From UBA7330 sp043554545 (GTDB lineage Bacteria; Bacteroidota; Bacteroidia; Cytophagales; Cyclobacteriaceae), in the NCBI GenBank assembly GCA_043554545.1, contig CP121337.1:868001-932000 (forward strand): a DNA stretch of 64,000 nucleotides, written 5' to 3'. Shown one piece after another: positions 45,829-53,756 of this stretch. The position numbers and the translations under genes are program-made. A model generated the notes under the pieces. The model saw nothing but the letters and a program-made list of their open reading frames with translations, was not told the origin of the DNA and searched no databases. Every line of letters begins with the position of its first letter. Within the stretch, counting starts at the first letter, position 1.

Positions 45829-47136
45829 ATGCTAAATCAAAGGATGAAAAAAGTATATGTGGGTATGGGTACAGATCTGGTTCACCACGGTCATGTCAAT
45901 ATCATTGAAAAAGCGCGTGAATTGGGTGAAGTTACGGTAGGATTGCTTTCTGATGAAGCAGTAACCAAATACAGCAGGATGCCATTTTTGTCCTATGAGG
46001 AGCGGAAGCGAATACTCGAAAATATTAAAGGTGTGAAGGAGGTTATCCCGCAGGCGCATCTGGATTATGAAGAGAACCTCAGAATAATAAGACCTGATTA
46101 TGTTGTGCATGGTGACGATTGGAAGTCAGGTCCGCAAAAGCATGTACGGGACAGGGTGATTAAAATACTTGGAGAATGGGGAGGTGAATTGATCGAACCA
46201 TCCTATACCCACGGAATTTCCTCCACTGGATTGCGTAATGCCATGAAGGAAATAGGAACTACTCCAGATATTCGCAGGCGTATGTTGAAAAGATTAATCG
46301 AAGCAAAGTCAATGGTCAGGGTGCTGGAGGCACACAATGGGATCTCAGGATTGATCGTCGAAGAAACAAAAATAGAATCAGGTAGCGAGGTTCGGGAATT
46401 TGATGCCATATGGGTCAGTAGTCTCACTGATTCAACAGCAAAGGGAAAACCGGATACCGAATACGTAGATCGGACTTCCCGGTTTCAAACCATTAATGAC
46501 ATTCTGGATGTAACTACAAAGCCAATTATTCTAGATGGTGATACTGGTGGAATGGTAGACCATTTTGCGATGCAGGTTAAAAATCTGGAGCGGTTAGGAG
46601 TCTCTGCGGTAGTTATTGAGGATAAGTCTGGGTTAAAAAGAAATTCATTATTTGGGACAGAAGTTGAGCAGCAGCTCGACTCCATTGAGAATTTTTGTGA
46701 AAAGATATCTACTGGTAAAAAGGCTCAGGTAACCCAGGATTTCATGATTTTTGCACGCCTAGAAAGCTTGATAGCTGGAAAAGGACAGGAGGATGCACTC
46801 AAGAGAGCCAAAGCTTATATTGAAGCCGGTGCGGATGGTATCATGATCCATAGCCGTCATAAAGATGGTCAGGAAATCAGAGATTTCATGAAGGCTTATG
46901 CAAATTTTGAGTTTAAGGTTCCTGTGATTTCGGTGCCATCTTCTTACAATCAATTTAAAGAAGATGAGTTGCATGAAATGGGCTTTAACATCGTTATTTA
47001 TGCTAACCATTTACTTCGAAGTGCCTTTCCTGCAATGAAAAAGACTGCAGAGACGATTCTGGAAAACAAAAGATCTCTGGAAGCCGATCAATACTGCATG
47101 TCGATCAAAGAAATATTATCTATTCTACCAAATTAA
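45829..47136 (+). CDS. pepM: Phosphoenolpyruvate mutase fused to an N-terminal cytidylyltransferase-like domain
   Basis: A 435-residue two-domain protein. Residues 6-140 are a GCT/CCT-like nucleotidyltransferase with the HHGH motif at 19-22 and the ISSTGLR block at about 130-136. Residues 155-432 are a PEP mutase with the diagnostic E264-D-K-S-G-L-K-R-N-S273 motif. PepM makes phosphonopyruvate from PEP, the first step to natural C-P compounds. The N-terminal domain may activate a phosphonate with CTP. A second ATG at 45844 (MKKVYVGMGT) is an equally possible start. It leads a three-gene AEP operon with 4- and -4-base junctions. Confidence 0.93.
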   Translation: MLNQRMKKVYVGMGTDLVHHGHVNIIEKARELGEVTVGLLSDEAVTKYSRMPFLSYEERKRILENIKGVKEVIPQAHLDYEENLRIIRPDYVVHGDDWKSGPQKHVRDRVIKILGEWGGELIEPSYTHGISSTGLRNAMKEIGTTPDIRRRMLKRLIEAKSMVRVLEAHNGISGLIVEETKIESGSEVREFDAIWVSSLTDSTAKGKPDTEYVDRTSRFQTINDILDVTTKPIILDGDTGGMVDHFAMQVKNLERLGVSAVVIEDKSGLKRNSLFGTEVEQQLDSIENFCEKISTGKKAQVTQDFMIFARLESLIAGKGQEDALKRAKAYIEAGADGIMIHSRHKDGQEIRDFMKAYANFEFKVPVISVPSSYNQFKEDELHEMGFNIVIYANHLLRSAFPAMKKTAETILENKRSLEADQYCMSIKEILSILPN

Positions 47137-47140
47137 CTCT

Positions 47141-48259
47141 ATGCTCAACTCCCGGATGTTTTATGATTACCTAAAAGGAAAGGGTGTTAAACTTTCAACG
47201 GGCGTTCCTGATTCCTTGTTGAAAGATTTCTGTGCCTATGCATATGACCATGGTAATGATATTATTACCGCCAATGAGGGCGCAGCCATCAGTCTTGCAG
47301 CAGGCCACTATCTGGCCACACAACAAATCCCATTAGTTTATATGCAAAACTCCGGGTTTGGGAACTCCATCAACCCGATTACCTCTTTGATTGACCCTGA
47401 GGTCTATGCTATTCCACTTTTGATCATGATTGGATGGCGAGGTGAGCCGGGTGTAAAAGATGAGCCTCAGCACGTAAAACAGGGCAGAGTTAATGAGGAC
47501 ATGCTAGATGCATTGGAAATGCCTTATTGCATTCTATCTAAAAACATAAATGAGGCAAAAAAACAGATTGATCAAGCCTTCGAATACATGATGTCAACTG
47601 AAAGTCCCTATGCCCTTCTTGTTCGGAAAGACACGTTTGAATCGTACCAGATTGAGGAACAAAATTCAACAACCTTTTTGATGACAAGGGAAGAAGCAAT
47701 ACAGACTATTTTACCCTTTCTGAAAGCTCAGGATATTTTGATATCAACTACTGGAAAAAGTTCGAGGGAAGTTTTCGAATACCGGGCAAATAAGGGGGAA
47801 GCCCATGACAAGGATTTCCTTACTGTCGGCTGTATGGGACATGCTTCTCAAATTGCCTTGGGTATTGCTTTAGAAAAGACTTATCGTCAGGTTTTTTGTC
47901 TGGATGGAGATGGTGCCTTATTGATGCATATGGGCTCATTGGCAATTATAGGCGATCAGGGGCCAAAGAATTTTAAACATATTCTTATCAACAATGGCAG
48001 TCATGATTCGGTAGGAGGTCAGGCAACTGTCGGTTATACGATTGATTTCGAGAAAATTTCTTTGGGTTGTAAGTATAAAAACTATTTGGTTGCAGATACC
48101 CGGGAATCATTAATGGCACAGATGGACCTATTTACTTCAATGGAAGGTCCCGTTTTTTTGGAAGTCAAAACCAGATCAGGTGCTCGGGAAAACCTGGGTC
48201 GACCAACGATCAAACCTGTAGATAACAAAAAAGATTTTATTGAGAATCTAAAGAGATGA
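47141..48259 (+). CDS. aepY: Phosphonopyruvate decarboxylase
   Basis: A 372-residue ThDP-dependent enzyme. The N-terminal half has the catalytic Glu in TANEGAAISLAAGHYLAT, and the C-terminal half the ThDP motif GDGALLMHMGSLAIIG ending in NN (ILINNGSHDS). It decarboxylates phosphonopyruvate to phosphonoacetaldehyde, making PEP mutase effectively irreversible. The sequence GWRGEPGVKDEPQHVKQGRV is typical of the family. It lies 4 bases after PepM and overlaps the next gene by 4 bases. Length fits the family. Confidence 0.93.
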   Translation: MLNSRMFYDYLKGKGVKLSTGVPDSLLKDFCAYAYDHGNDIITANEGAAISLAAGHYLATQQIPLVYMQNSGFGNSINPITSLIDPEVYAIPLLIMIGWRGEPGVKDEPQHVKQGRVNEDMLDALEMPYCILSKNINEAKKQIDQAFEYMMSTESPYALLVRKDTFESYQIEEQNSTTFLMTREEAIQTILPFLKAQDILISTTGKSSREVFEYRANKGEAHDKDFLTVGCMGHASQIALGIALEKTYRQVFCLDGDGALLMHMGSLAIIGDQGPKNFKHILINNGSHDSVGGQATVGYTIDFEKISLGCKYKNYLVADTRESLMAQMDLFTSMEGPVFLEVKTRSGARENLGRPTIKPVDNKKDFIENLKR

Positions 48260-49371
48260 ATGATCAGCAAAAGATATCAAAGTCCATAGATCGAAAGATT
48301 TTGTTAAACCCCGGACCTGGAACTACCTCCAGGGAAGTAAAGGAAGCCATGCTTGTATCAGATATCTGTCCTCGGGAGCAGGAATTTGGAGATGTGATGC
48401 ATAAGATTTCAAACGGGCTTCTTGAAATTGGCAATGGTGTCGGCACACATGAAGTATCACTATTTGTTGCCAGTGGAACAGGCGCTATGGAAGCTACACT
48501 GGTATCTGCCATAACCAGTTCCGATAAGGTCCTTATAATAACCAATGGTGCTTATGGAATACGCATGACACAGATTTGTGATAGGTTTCAATTGTCTTAT
48601 CAAAGGGCTTTTCTATTTGGAGAATATCCCGATCCCGATAAAGTAGATGAACTACTATCAGTAGGAGATTTCACACATCTTGCGTTTGTTCATCATGAGA
48701 CCTCGACGGGAATGATGAACCCACTGGCTGAATTGGCAGAGGTTTGTGAGAAATATCGCATTCGTTTGATTGTAGACGCCATGAGCTCTTTTGGTGCCTA
48801 TCCAATTGATCTAAAAAAAACACGAATAGATTATTTACTTTCTTCTTCAAATAAGTGTATCCAGGGTATGGCGGGACTTTCCTATGTGATATTCAGAAAA
48901 GATTGTATCGGGGAATTACAGCGGAATAGTAACGGCTTCTATTTTGATGTCTATAGCCAGTGGGAGAACTTACAAAAGAAAGATCAATTAAGGTTTACAC
49001 CACCTGTACAGATTTGTTATGCCTTTCTAACAGCCATTGAAGAAACGTTAAAAGAGGGGGTACAAGCAAGGTGGAAAAGGTATCAGGAAAATTGGCAACT
49101 ATTTTATGACGGGTTAAAAGAAATTGGATTCACCTTCTTTCTAGTTCCAGAATATGAATCAAAGATATTGTTGGCCATAGACCTAAAAAGTAAGCCAGGC
49201 CTGGATTTCAATGATTTTCATGACTTCTTGTACAAAAATGGGATCACCATTTATCCTGGAGTCATACCAGAAAGTGATACTTTCAGGGTTGCCGTGATTG
49301 GAGACCTCTATCCCGAAGATATCCATTATACAATTGATAAGATGAAAGGCTATTTCAAAGTTGAAAAATAA
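48256..49371 (+). CDS. phnW: 2-aminoethylphosphonate-pyruvate transaminase
   Basis: A 371-residue PLP class V aminotransferase. It has LLNPGPGTTSREVKEAM at the N-terminus, the glycine-serine phosphate loop VASGTGAMEA, an Asp in LIVDAMSSFGA, and the PLP Lys in SSSNKCIQGMAG. In this setting it works toward synthesis, turning phosphonoacetaldehyde into AEP with alanine, as AepZ does in Bacteroides fragilis capsule loci. It is translationally coupled to the decarboxylase. Its 3' end overlaps a minus-strand GT4 gene by 22 bases. Confidence 0.9.
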   Translation: MNDQQKISKSIDRKILLNPGPGTTSREVKEAMLVSDICPREQEFGDVMHKISNGLLEIGNGVGTHEVSLFVASGTGAMEATLVSAITSSDKVLIITNGAYGIRMTQICDRFQLSYQRAFLFGEYPDPDKVDELLSVGDFTHLAFVHHETSTGMMNPLAELAEVCEKYRIRLIVDAMSSFGAYPIDLKKTRIDYLLSSSNKCIQGMAGLSYVIFRKDCIGELQRNSNGFYFDVYSQWENLQKKDQLRFTPPVQICYAFLTAIEETLKEGVQARWKRYQENWQLFYDGLKEIGFTFFLVPEYESKILLAIDLKSKPGLDFNDFHDFLYKNGITIYPGVIPESDTFRVAVIGDLYPEDIHYTIDKMKGYFKVEK

Positions 49372-50459
49372 AGTTGTTCAATTTGTTTACCGATCTTATC
49401 CCAGGCATACCTTTTCACTTCTTTGAGACCCCACTTCTTCATTTCCTGTCTTAGTTCAGGGTTTTCAATCATTCGTTTGATAGATGTGGTGAGGCCATCA
49501 AGGTCCTTTGGCTTTACAAAGCACATCTCCCATTCCTCTGGTATAATGTTCATATATCCCTCATTTGCAAAGCCTGTCATTGGTAAACCAGCAGCCATAG
49601 CCTCTAACAAAACAATGCCAAAACTTTCACCGTAGATTGCTGTGGCCAGATAAAGGTCCGCTGACTGAAGTAGTGTGTATTTGGCTGAGTCGCTGATCTG
49701 GCCCGACATGATCACATCTGTTAATTGATGGTCTTTGATAAAAGTTTCGGCTAGTGATTTTTCCTGGCCATCTCCTGCAATGATAAGCCTTAGGTTATTG
49801 TTTTCATTTTTAAGTCTGAGAAATGCCTCTAAGGCATATAAGATTCCTTTTCGTGGTTCTAGTCTACCTAAAAAGAGGAGGTTGAACTTCCCGTCATCAT
49901 AGGCTTTTAGCTTGGGAACTCTGGACTGATAATGGCTTGTGTCAATCCCATTAGGGATAACACTTACCTTTTTATGATTAATGCCCGAAATATACCTTGC
50001 TTGGCTTTTTGAAACGGAAATAACCTTATCCATCATCTTAAAGATGAATTTAGCAGCAATTGGCATGATTGTTTTGCCCACCAATTTACTTTTTGGTGTA
50101 TCATGAAAGGTTACTATGTTTTTAGCCTTGGAATTATTCCATACCTGAAAGGGTAAAGCAGGATTCCAAAAAGTGTGATAATGAATTATATCAAAATCTT
50201 CTTTTACCATAAACTCCTTTAAGAGTTTACGTTCATTACCCAAGGCAACGTTGATATCAATTCTTGTGCCTGCAATATTTAGAGCTCTGTTTTTACCAAA
50301 TGGGTATGCTTCAATCTCCTGGTAATCCTTGGTAGCAGCTGGTGTGATAATCTTTACCTCATGCCCCAGTTTTTTCAATTCTTCGGATAGACATATTATA
50401 TGGTTTTTTACACCACCAGGTCTGGAAAAATCATAGGGACATACCTGGGCTATTTTCAT
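49350..50459 (-). CDS. GT4 glycosyltransferase, PimA-like
   Basis: A 369-residue GT-B enzyme. The N-terminal lobe has SRPGGVKNHI and FDIIHYHTFW, the linker VIPNGID, and the C-terminal lobe LFLGRLEPRKG and ESFGIVLLEAMAAGLP with the EX7E pair. It resembles phosphatidylinositol mannosyltransferase PimA and other glycolipid GT4 enzymes. It may glycosylate an inositol- or phosphonate-linked lipid, or diacylglycerol. The gene is on the opposite strand from the AEP operon and overlaps its last 22 bases. Confidence 0.83.
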   Translation of the reverse strand: MKIAQVCPYDFSRPGGVKNHIICLSEELKKLGHEVKIITPAATKDYQEIEAYPFGKNRALNIAGTRIDINVALGNERKLLKEFMVKEDFDIIHYHTFWNPALPFQVWNNSKAKNIVTFHDTPKSKLVGKTIMPIAAKFIFKMMDKVISVSKSQARYISGINHKKVSVIPNGIDTSHYQSRVPKLKAYDDGKFNLLFLGRLEPRKGILYALEAFLRLKNENNNLRLIIAGDGQEKSLAETFIKDHQLTDVIMSGQISDSAKYTLLQSADLYLATAIYGESFGIVLLEAMAAGLPMTGFANEGYMNIIPEEWEMCFVKPKDLDGLTTSIKRMIENPELRQEMKKWGLKEVKRYAWDKIGKQIEQLYFSTLK

Positions 50460-50492
50460 GAGGGTATTCTTTTGTGCAAAAAAGTCAAAATA

Positions 50493-50526
50493 TTGTCACT
50501 TCTTCCATCATAAGGGTAAATCTTTG
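50493..50526 (+). promoter_or_regulatory. Possible promoter of PLD-desaturase-phosphotransferase operon
   Basis: TTG (50493-50495) is followed after 23 bases by AATCTTTG (50519-50526), one base off TAnnTTTG, 18 bases before the ATG at 50544. The spacer is at the long end of the known range. Confidence 0.3.
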
Positions 50527-50543
50527 CACAATATCCTGTTTAT

Positions 50544-51641
50544 ATGCGTTCAGAATTACTTGTAGATGCAAAGCAATTTATGGAAGACCTTGATAAAACC
50601 ATCAGGGGAGCAAAGGAGACTGTTCAGGTGCAGTCTATGACCTTTGAAGGGGATTATGCGGGCATTCAGGTAATGGAAGCCTTAATAGCCTCAAAGGCAA
50701 AGAATAGGCAGCTATTAATAGATAGCTATTCTAAAGTAGTTATCAATGATCATTTTGTTTTTGGTCCTTACTATTTTATTTCTCCTGCTTTTCGAAAAGA
50801 AATAAGGGAAACCAAAAGCTTAATACAAAAGGGTCTTCAAAATGGGATTGAAGTAAAGTTCACAAATCCTACTGGTCTATTAATGCATAGGTATCCATTA
50901 AGGAATCACAAAAAAATGGTGGTCGTGGATCAAGAGGTTTCATACATTGGTGGAATCAATTTCAGTGAACATAACTTTCAATGGCATGACGCAATGATTC
51001 GAGTGGAAGACCGGCAGGTCAGCAACGCTTTGTCAGATGATTTCGAATCAACCTGGTCAGGCATCAATCAATCCAGAAAAGTAGCGTTAGGAGATACGAT
51101 GCTTTATTTTATGAATGGTTCTAGAAGTAAACCGGAATATGAGGATATTTTTGGGATGATTGAAAAGGCCAAAAAGACCATTGATATATTTTCTCCATAC
51201 GTTTCAGATCCGTTATTGAGCAGGATTAAGAACAGAAAGAATAAAGATGTCAAAGTAAGAATTATTTCATCCGAGAAGAACAATAAGTCGGTATTTAAAA
51301 AGCATCTGGGTAATGAGTTGAGAAAAGGATATTTTCAATTGTGGCATTATTTAAAGGGGATGTCACATCTGAAAGCAATTCTGATAGATCAGGAAATACT
51401 CATTATGGGAAGTAGTAATTTTGATATCGTAAGTTATTACTTTGAGCAGGAGGTGATTTTGGTTTCTCGAAATCTTGATTTAATAGCGGAATTTAACAGT
51501 AAGGTATATTCAAAAGACCTGGAAGAGAGCATTCAGGTGGATCCAAATGATATTAAGGAGTCTAAAAACACTGCATTTTTGATGCAATTGTTAAATTGGG
51601 CTGCATATAAAGGATCAACTTATCTTTTGTCCACCAGATAG
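50544..51641 (+). CDS. Phospholipase D-family phosphatidyltransferase, cardiolipin-synthase-like
   Basis: A 365-residue protein with two HKD motifs, H122-x-K124-x4-D129 (HKKMVVVDQ, then IGGINFSEHNF) and H275-x-K277-x4-D282 (HLKAILIDQ, then MGSSNFD). This is the arrangement of cardiolipin synthases. The N-terminal membrane helices of many cardiolipin synthases are missing. It leads a three-gene unit with the desaturase and CDP-alcohol phosphotransferase (7- and 2-base gaps). It may make cardiolipin or move a phosphatidyl or ceramide-phosphate group in this lipid island. Confidence 0.82.
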   Translation: MRSELLVDAKQFMEDLDKTIRGAKETVQVQSMTFEGDYAGIQVMEALIASKAKNRQLLIDSYSKVVINDHFVFGPYYFISPAFRKEIRETKSLIQKGLQNGIEVKFTNPTGLLMHRYPLRNHKKMVVVDQEVSYIGGINFSEHNFQWHDAMIRVEDRQVSNALSDDFESTWSGINQSRKVALGDTMLYFMNGSRSKPEYEDIFGMIEKAKKTIDIFSPYVSDPLLSRIKNRKNKDVKVRIISSEKNNKSVFKKHLGNELRKGYFQLWHYLKGMSHLKAILIDQEILIMGSSNFDIVSYYFEQEVILVSRNLDLIAEFNSKVYSKDLEESIQVDPNDIKESKNTAFLMQLLNWAAYKGSTYLLSTR

Positions 51642-51648
51642 TAGATTA

Positions 51649-52584
51649 ATGGCAAAAACTAAATCATTTACCTGGGATCAAAACAGAGAGCCTCATCATG
51701 AGAGAAGAATGATGATTATGAAGGAGAAACCAGGGGTAAAGGCCTTGTTTGGCACTGATCCGTGGTTAAAATACAAGACCTTGTTGTTAGTGGTTATACA
51801 GCTTATTACACCTATATACCTTCTTCCGGAGAATATTTGGTTGGCTGCATTGCTACTCTTTGTTGTTGGAGCCACCACTAGTCATGTGTTATTTTTAGCT
51901 ATTCACGAAATTACCCATGACCTGGCATTTAGAAATAAGAACCTAAACAATGTCTTGGCACTTATCGCTAATATTCCTTTGATAGTACCTTATGCAATGG
52001 CATTTAGGGTTTATCATGCGGAACACCATTGGCATCAGGGAAAAGATGGTGTGGACACAGACATCCCTGCGGAGAAAGAAGCTCTGATATTTAGTGGCCC
52101 CATTGGCAAGCTAATTTGGTTGATTAATCAGATATTATTTTATGGGATTAGGCCAATTGCTGTACACCCTATAAAAATAACAGGCTGGCAGATAGCGAAT
52201 TCATTGGTGCAGGTAGCTTTTGTGTTTGGCTATTACCATTTAGCAGGCCTGGAAGGAATTCTCTATCTTTTATTATCCCTTTTTATTGCAGGTGGTTTAC
52301 ATCCCATAGCCGGCCATTTTATTGCTGAGCACTATGTATTTAAAGAAGGGCAGGAGACCTACTCTTACTACGGTATACTTAATAAAATTACTTTTAATGT
52401 AGGGTATCACAATGAGCATCATGATTTTCCTAACATCCCGGGAAGTCGATTGCCTCAACTAAGAAAGATGGCTTCTAACCATTATGACAACCTATACAGC
52501 CATAAATCATGGTTAGCTGTGCTATGGTATTTCATTACTGACAGTTCGATCAGTTTGTTTTCACGAGTTAAAAGAAACAATTAG
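51649..52584 (+). CDS. Sphingolipid delta-4 desaturase-like membrane desaturase (DES1 type)
   Basis: A 311-residue membrane desaturase with His boxes H86-EIT-H90, H123-AE-HH127 and H254-NE-HH258. From memory of animal DEGS1, the blocks HPI(S/A)GHFIAEHY, ETYSYYG and NVGYHNEHHDFPNIPG are nearly identical, and the N-terminal (Q/N)xEPHxxRR and the length agree. DES1 introduces the delta-4 double bond into dihydroceramide using O2 and electrons from cytochrome b5. It lies in the same region as serine palmitoyltransferase and ceramide genes, which supports a sphingolipid substrate. Function is inferred from this close likeness. Confidence 0.85.
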   Translation: MAKTKSFTWDQNREPHHERRMMIMKEKPGVKALFGTDPWLKYKTLLLVVIQLITPIYLLPENIWLAALLLFVVGATTSHVLFLAIHEITHDLAFRNKNLNNVLALIANIPLIVPYAMAFRVYHAEHHWHQGKDGVDTDIPAEKEALIFSGPIGKLIWLINQILFYGIRPIAVHPIKITGWQIANSLVQVAFVFGYYHLAGLEGILYLLLSLFIAGGLHPIAGHFIAEHYVFKEGQETYSYYGILNKITFNVGYHNEHHDFPNIPGSRLPQLRKMASNHYDNLYSHKSWLAVLWYFITDSSISLFSRVKRNN

Positions 52585-52586
52585 TC

Positions 52587-53504
52587 ATGAGTTTTAGCTC
52601 CTGGTTGAACCAACATCGGGAACAAGTGAGATCCACCATTAAAATGATGGATATTGAAGAGCGTTTTGATCTGTATTTCAGTCGTTTCTTTGGACTTTTT
52701 TTCGCTCAAATGGGTAAGTATTTGGGCATGACACCCACTCAGGTTTCAATAATCAGTCTGGTAACAGGGGTTTTTGGGGGTGTATTGTTGTATTACCAGA
52801 ATTCATGGCAAATCATTTTAGCCGCCTCTTTCTTGATTTCTTTGTCAGGTGTCTTAGATAGTGCAGATGGTCAATTGGCAAGGATGACAGGACAATCTAC
52901 TGATCTGGGAAGAATTATTGATGGCTTAGTAGATAATTTTGTTTTTGTAGCTTGTTACCTGGCTGGCGCTGCTTACTATATGCAGTTTTATGATTGGCCT
53001 ATTTTCGTAGTTGCAGTTATTGCTGGAGTGTCACACAGTTTCAAATCCGCGATCTATGAATTTTATAAATCTGAATATTTGTTTTTTGCTGGCCCATTTG
53101 AAAGTGCTGATATTGGATACCCGGACGCAATAGAAGAGAAGTTAAAGCTGGAAGGGTCATGGTATAAGAAACTAATACTTTTTTCATACCTCGATTACAC
53201 CAAGCGGCAGCATTGGTTGAGTACTCGTACCAGACATCAAAGAAGCAAATTCCAGAAACTCGCTTATAATGAGAATACCAAAGCTCACTTTATCCAAAAA
53301 TACCGGGAACTTAATAAACCAATTATGTTTTGGTGGGCATTAATATGTGGAACAAACACCCATCGATCTTTGATAATGATCTTGAGTTTGATTGGAAGAT
53401 TTGATGTTTATTTGCTCATTACGATTGTTACAACTATCCCAATGGTAATCATCAATTTCAAGCAAAAGAATATTGATAATGAGTTAGTTAAATCTTTTGA
53501 TTAG
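52587..53504 (+). CDS. CDP-alcohol phosphotransferase family protein
   Basis: A 305-residue membrane enzyme with the full family motif D91-x2-D94-G-x2-A98-R99-x8-G108-x3-D112-x3-D116 (LDSADGQLARM...GRIIDGLVDN) and about six helices. Family members join a CDP/CMP-linked group and an alcohol. A long soluble loop (about 165-245) makes it larger than simple phosphatidyl synthases. Because it follows a desaturase by 2 bases and converges on the sphingolipid operon, transfer of AEP from CMP-AEP to ceramide is a good hypothesis, with inositol phosphate or ethanolamine-type groups as alternatives. Confidence 0.8.
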   Translation: MSFSSWLNQHREQVRSTIKMMDIEERFDLYFSRFFGLFFAQMGKYLGMTPTQVSIISLVTGVFGGVLLYYQNSWQIILAASFLISLSGVLDSADGQLARMTGQSTDLGRIIDGLVDNFVFVACYLAGAAYYMQFYDWPIFVVAVIAGVSHSFKSAIYEFYKSEYLFFAGPFESADIGYPDAIEEKLKLEGSWYKKLILFSYLDYTKRQHWLSTRTRHQRSKFQKLAYNENTKAHFIQKYRELNKPIMFWWALICGTNTHRSLIMILSLIGRFDVYLLITIVTTIPMVIINFKQKNIDNELVKSFD

Positions 53505-53755
53505 TTGGATTTTATCTTCTCCTGAATAACTGTAATAGACTCTCCGACGGTATTCATTTTACCGATGGCATCATCGTCAATCATGATGTCATACTTTTCC
53601 TCAATATCTAGAACGATGTCTACGATGTGGGCAGAGTTAATACTTAAGTCGTTGATCAGATCTTTCTCTTCAGTTAGATTTTCCAACAATTCTTTATTAG
53701 GAATATAGGGGGAAATGATCTCAATCAATTCTTTCTTAATACTTTCTTTATCCAT
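53501..53755 (-). CDS. Acyl carrier protein of the sphingolipid operon
   Basis: An 84-residue acidic helical protein. The phosphopantetheine Ser is S41 in NDLSINSAHIVDIV, where the usual DSL is replaced by NSA. This marks a specialised ACP. It is the last gene of the serine palmitoyltransferase operon and would carry acyl chains made by the neighbouring KAS, dehydratase and enoyl reductase. In Caulobacter, the sphingolipid locus also has its own ACP. Its stop overlaps the convergent phosphotransferase stop by 4 bases. Confidence 0.85.
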   Translation of the reverse strand: MDKESIKKELIEIISPYIPNKELLENLTEEKDLINDLSINSAHIVDIVLDIEEKYDIMIDDDAIGKMNTVGESITVIQEKIKSN

Positions 53756-53756
53756 C

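Noticed and set aside
45829..49371. AEP genes as a phosphonate degradation pathway
   Set aside because: A PEP mutase with decarboxylase and transaminase is the synthetic direction; the phosphonatase of the degradative route is absent.
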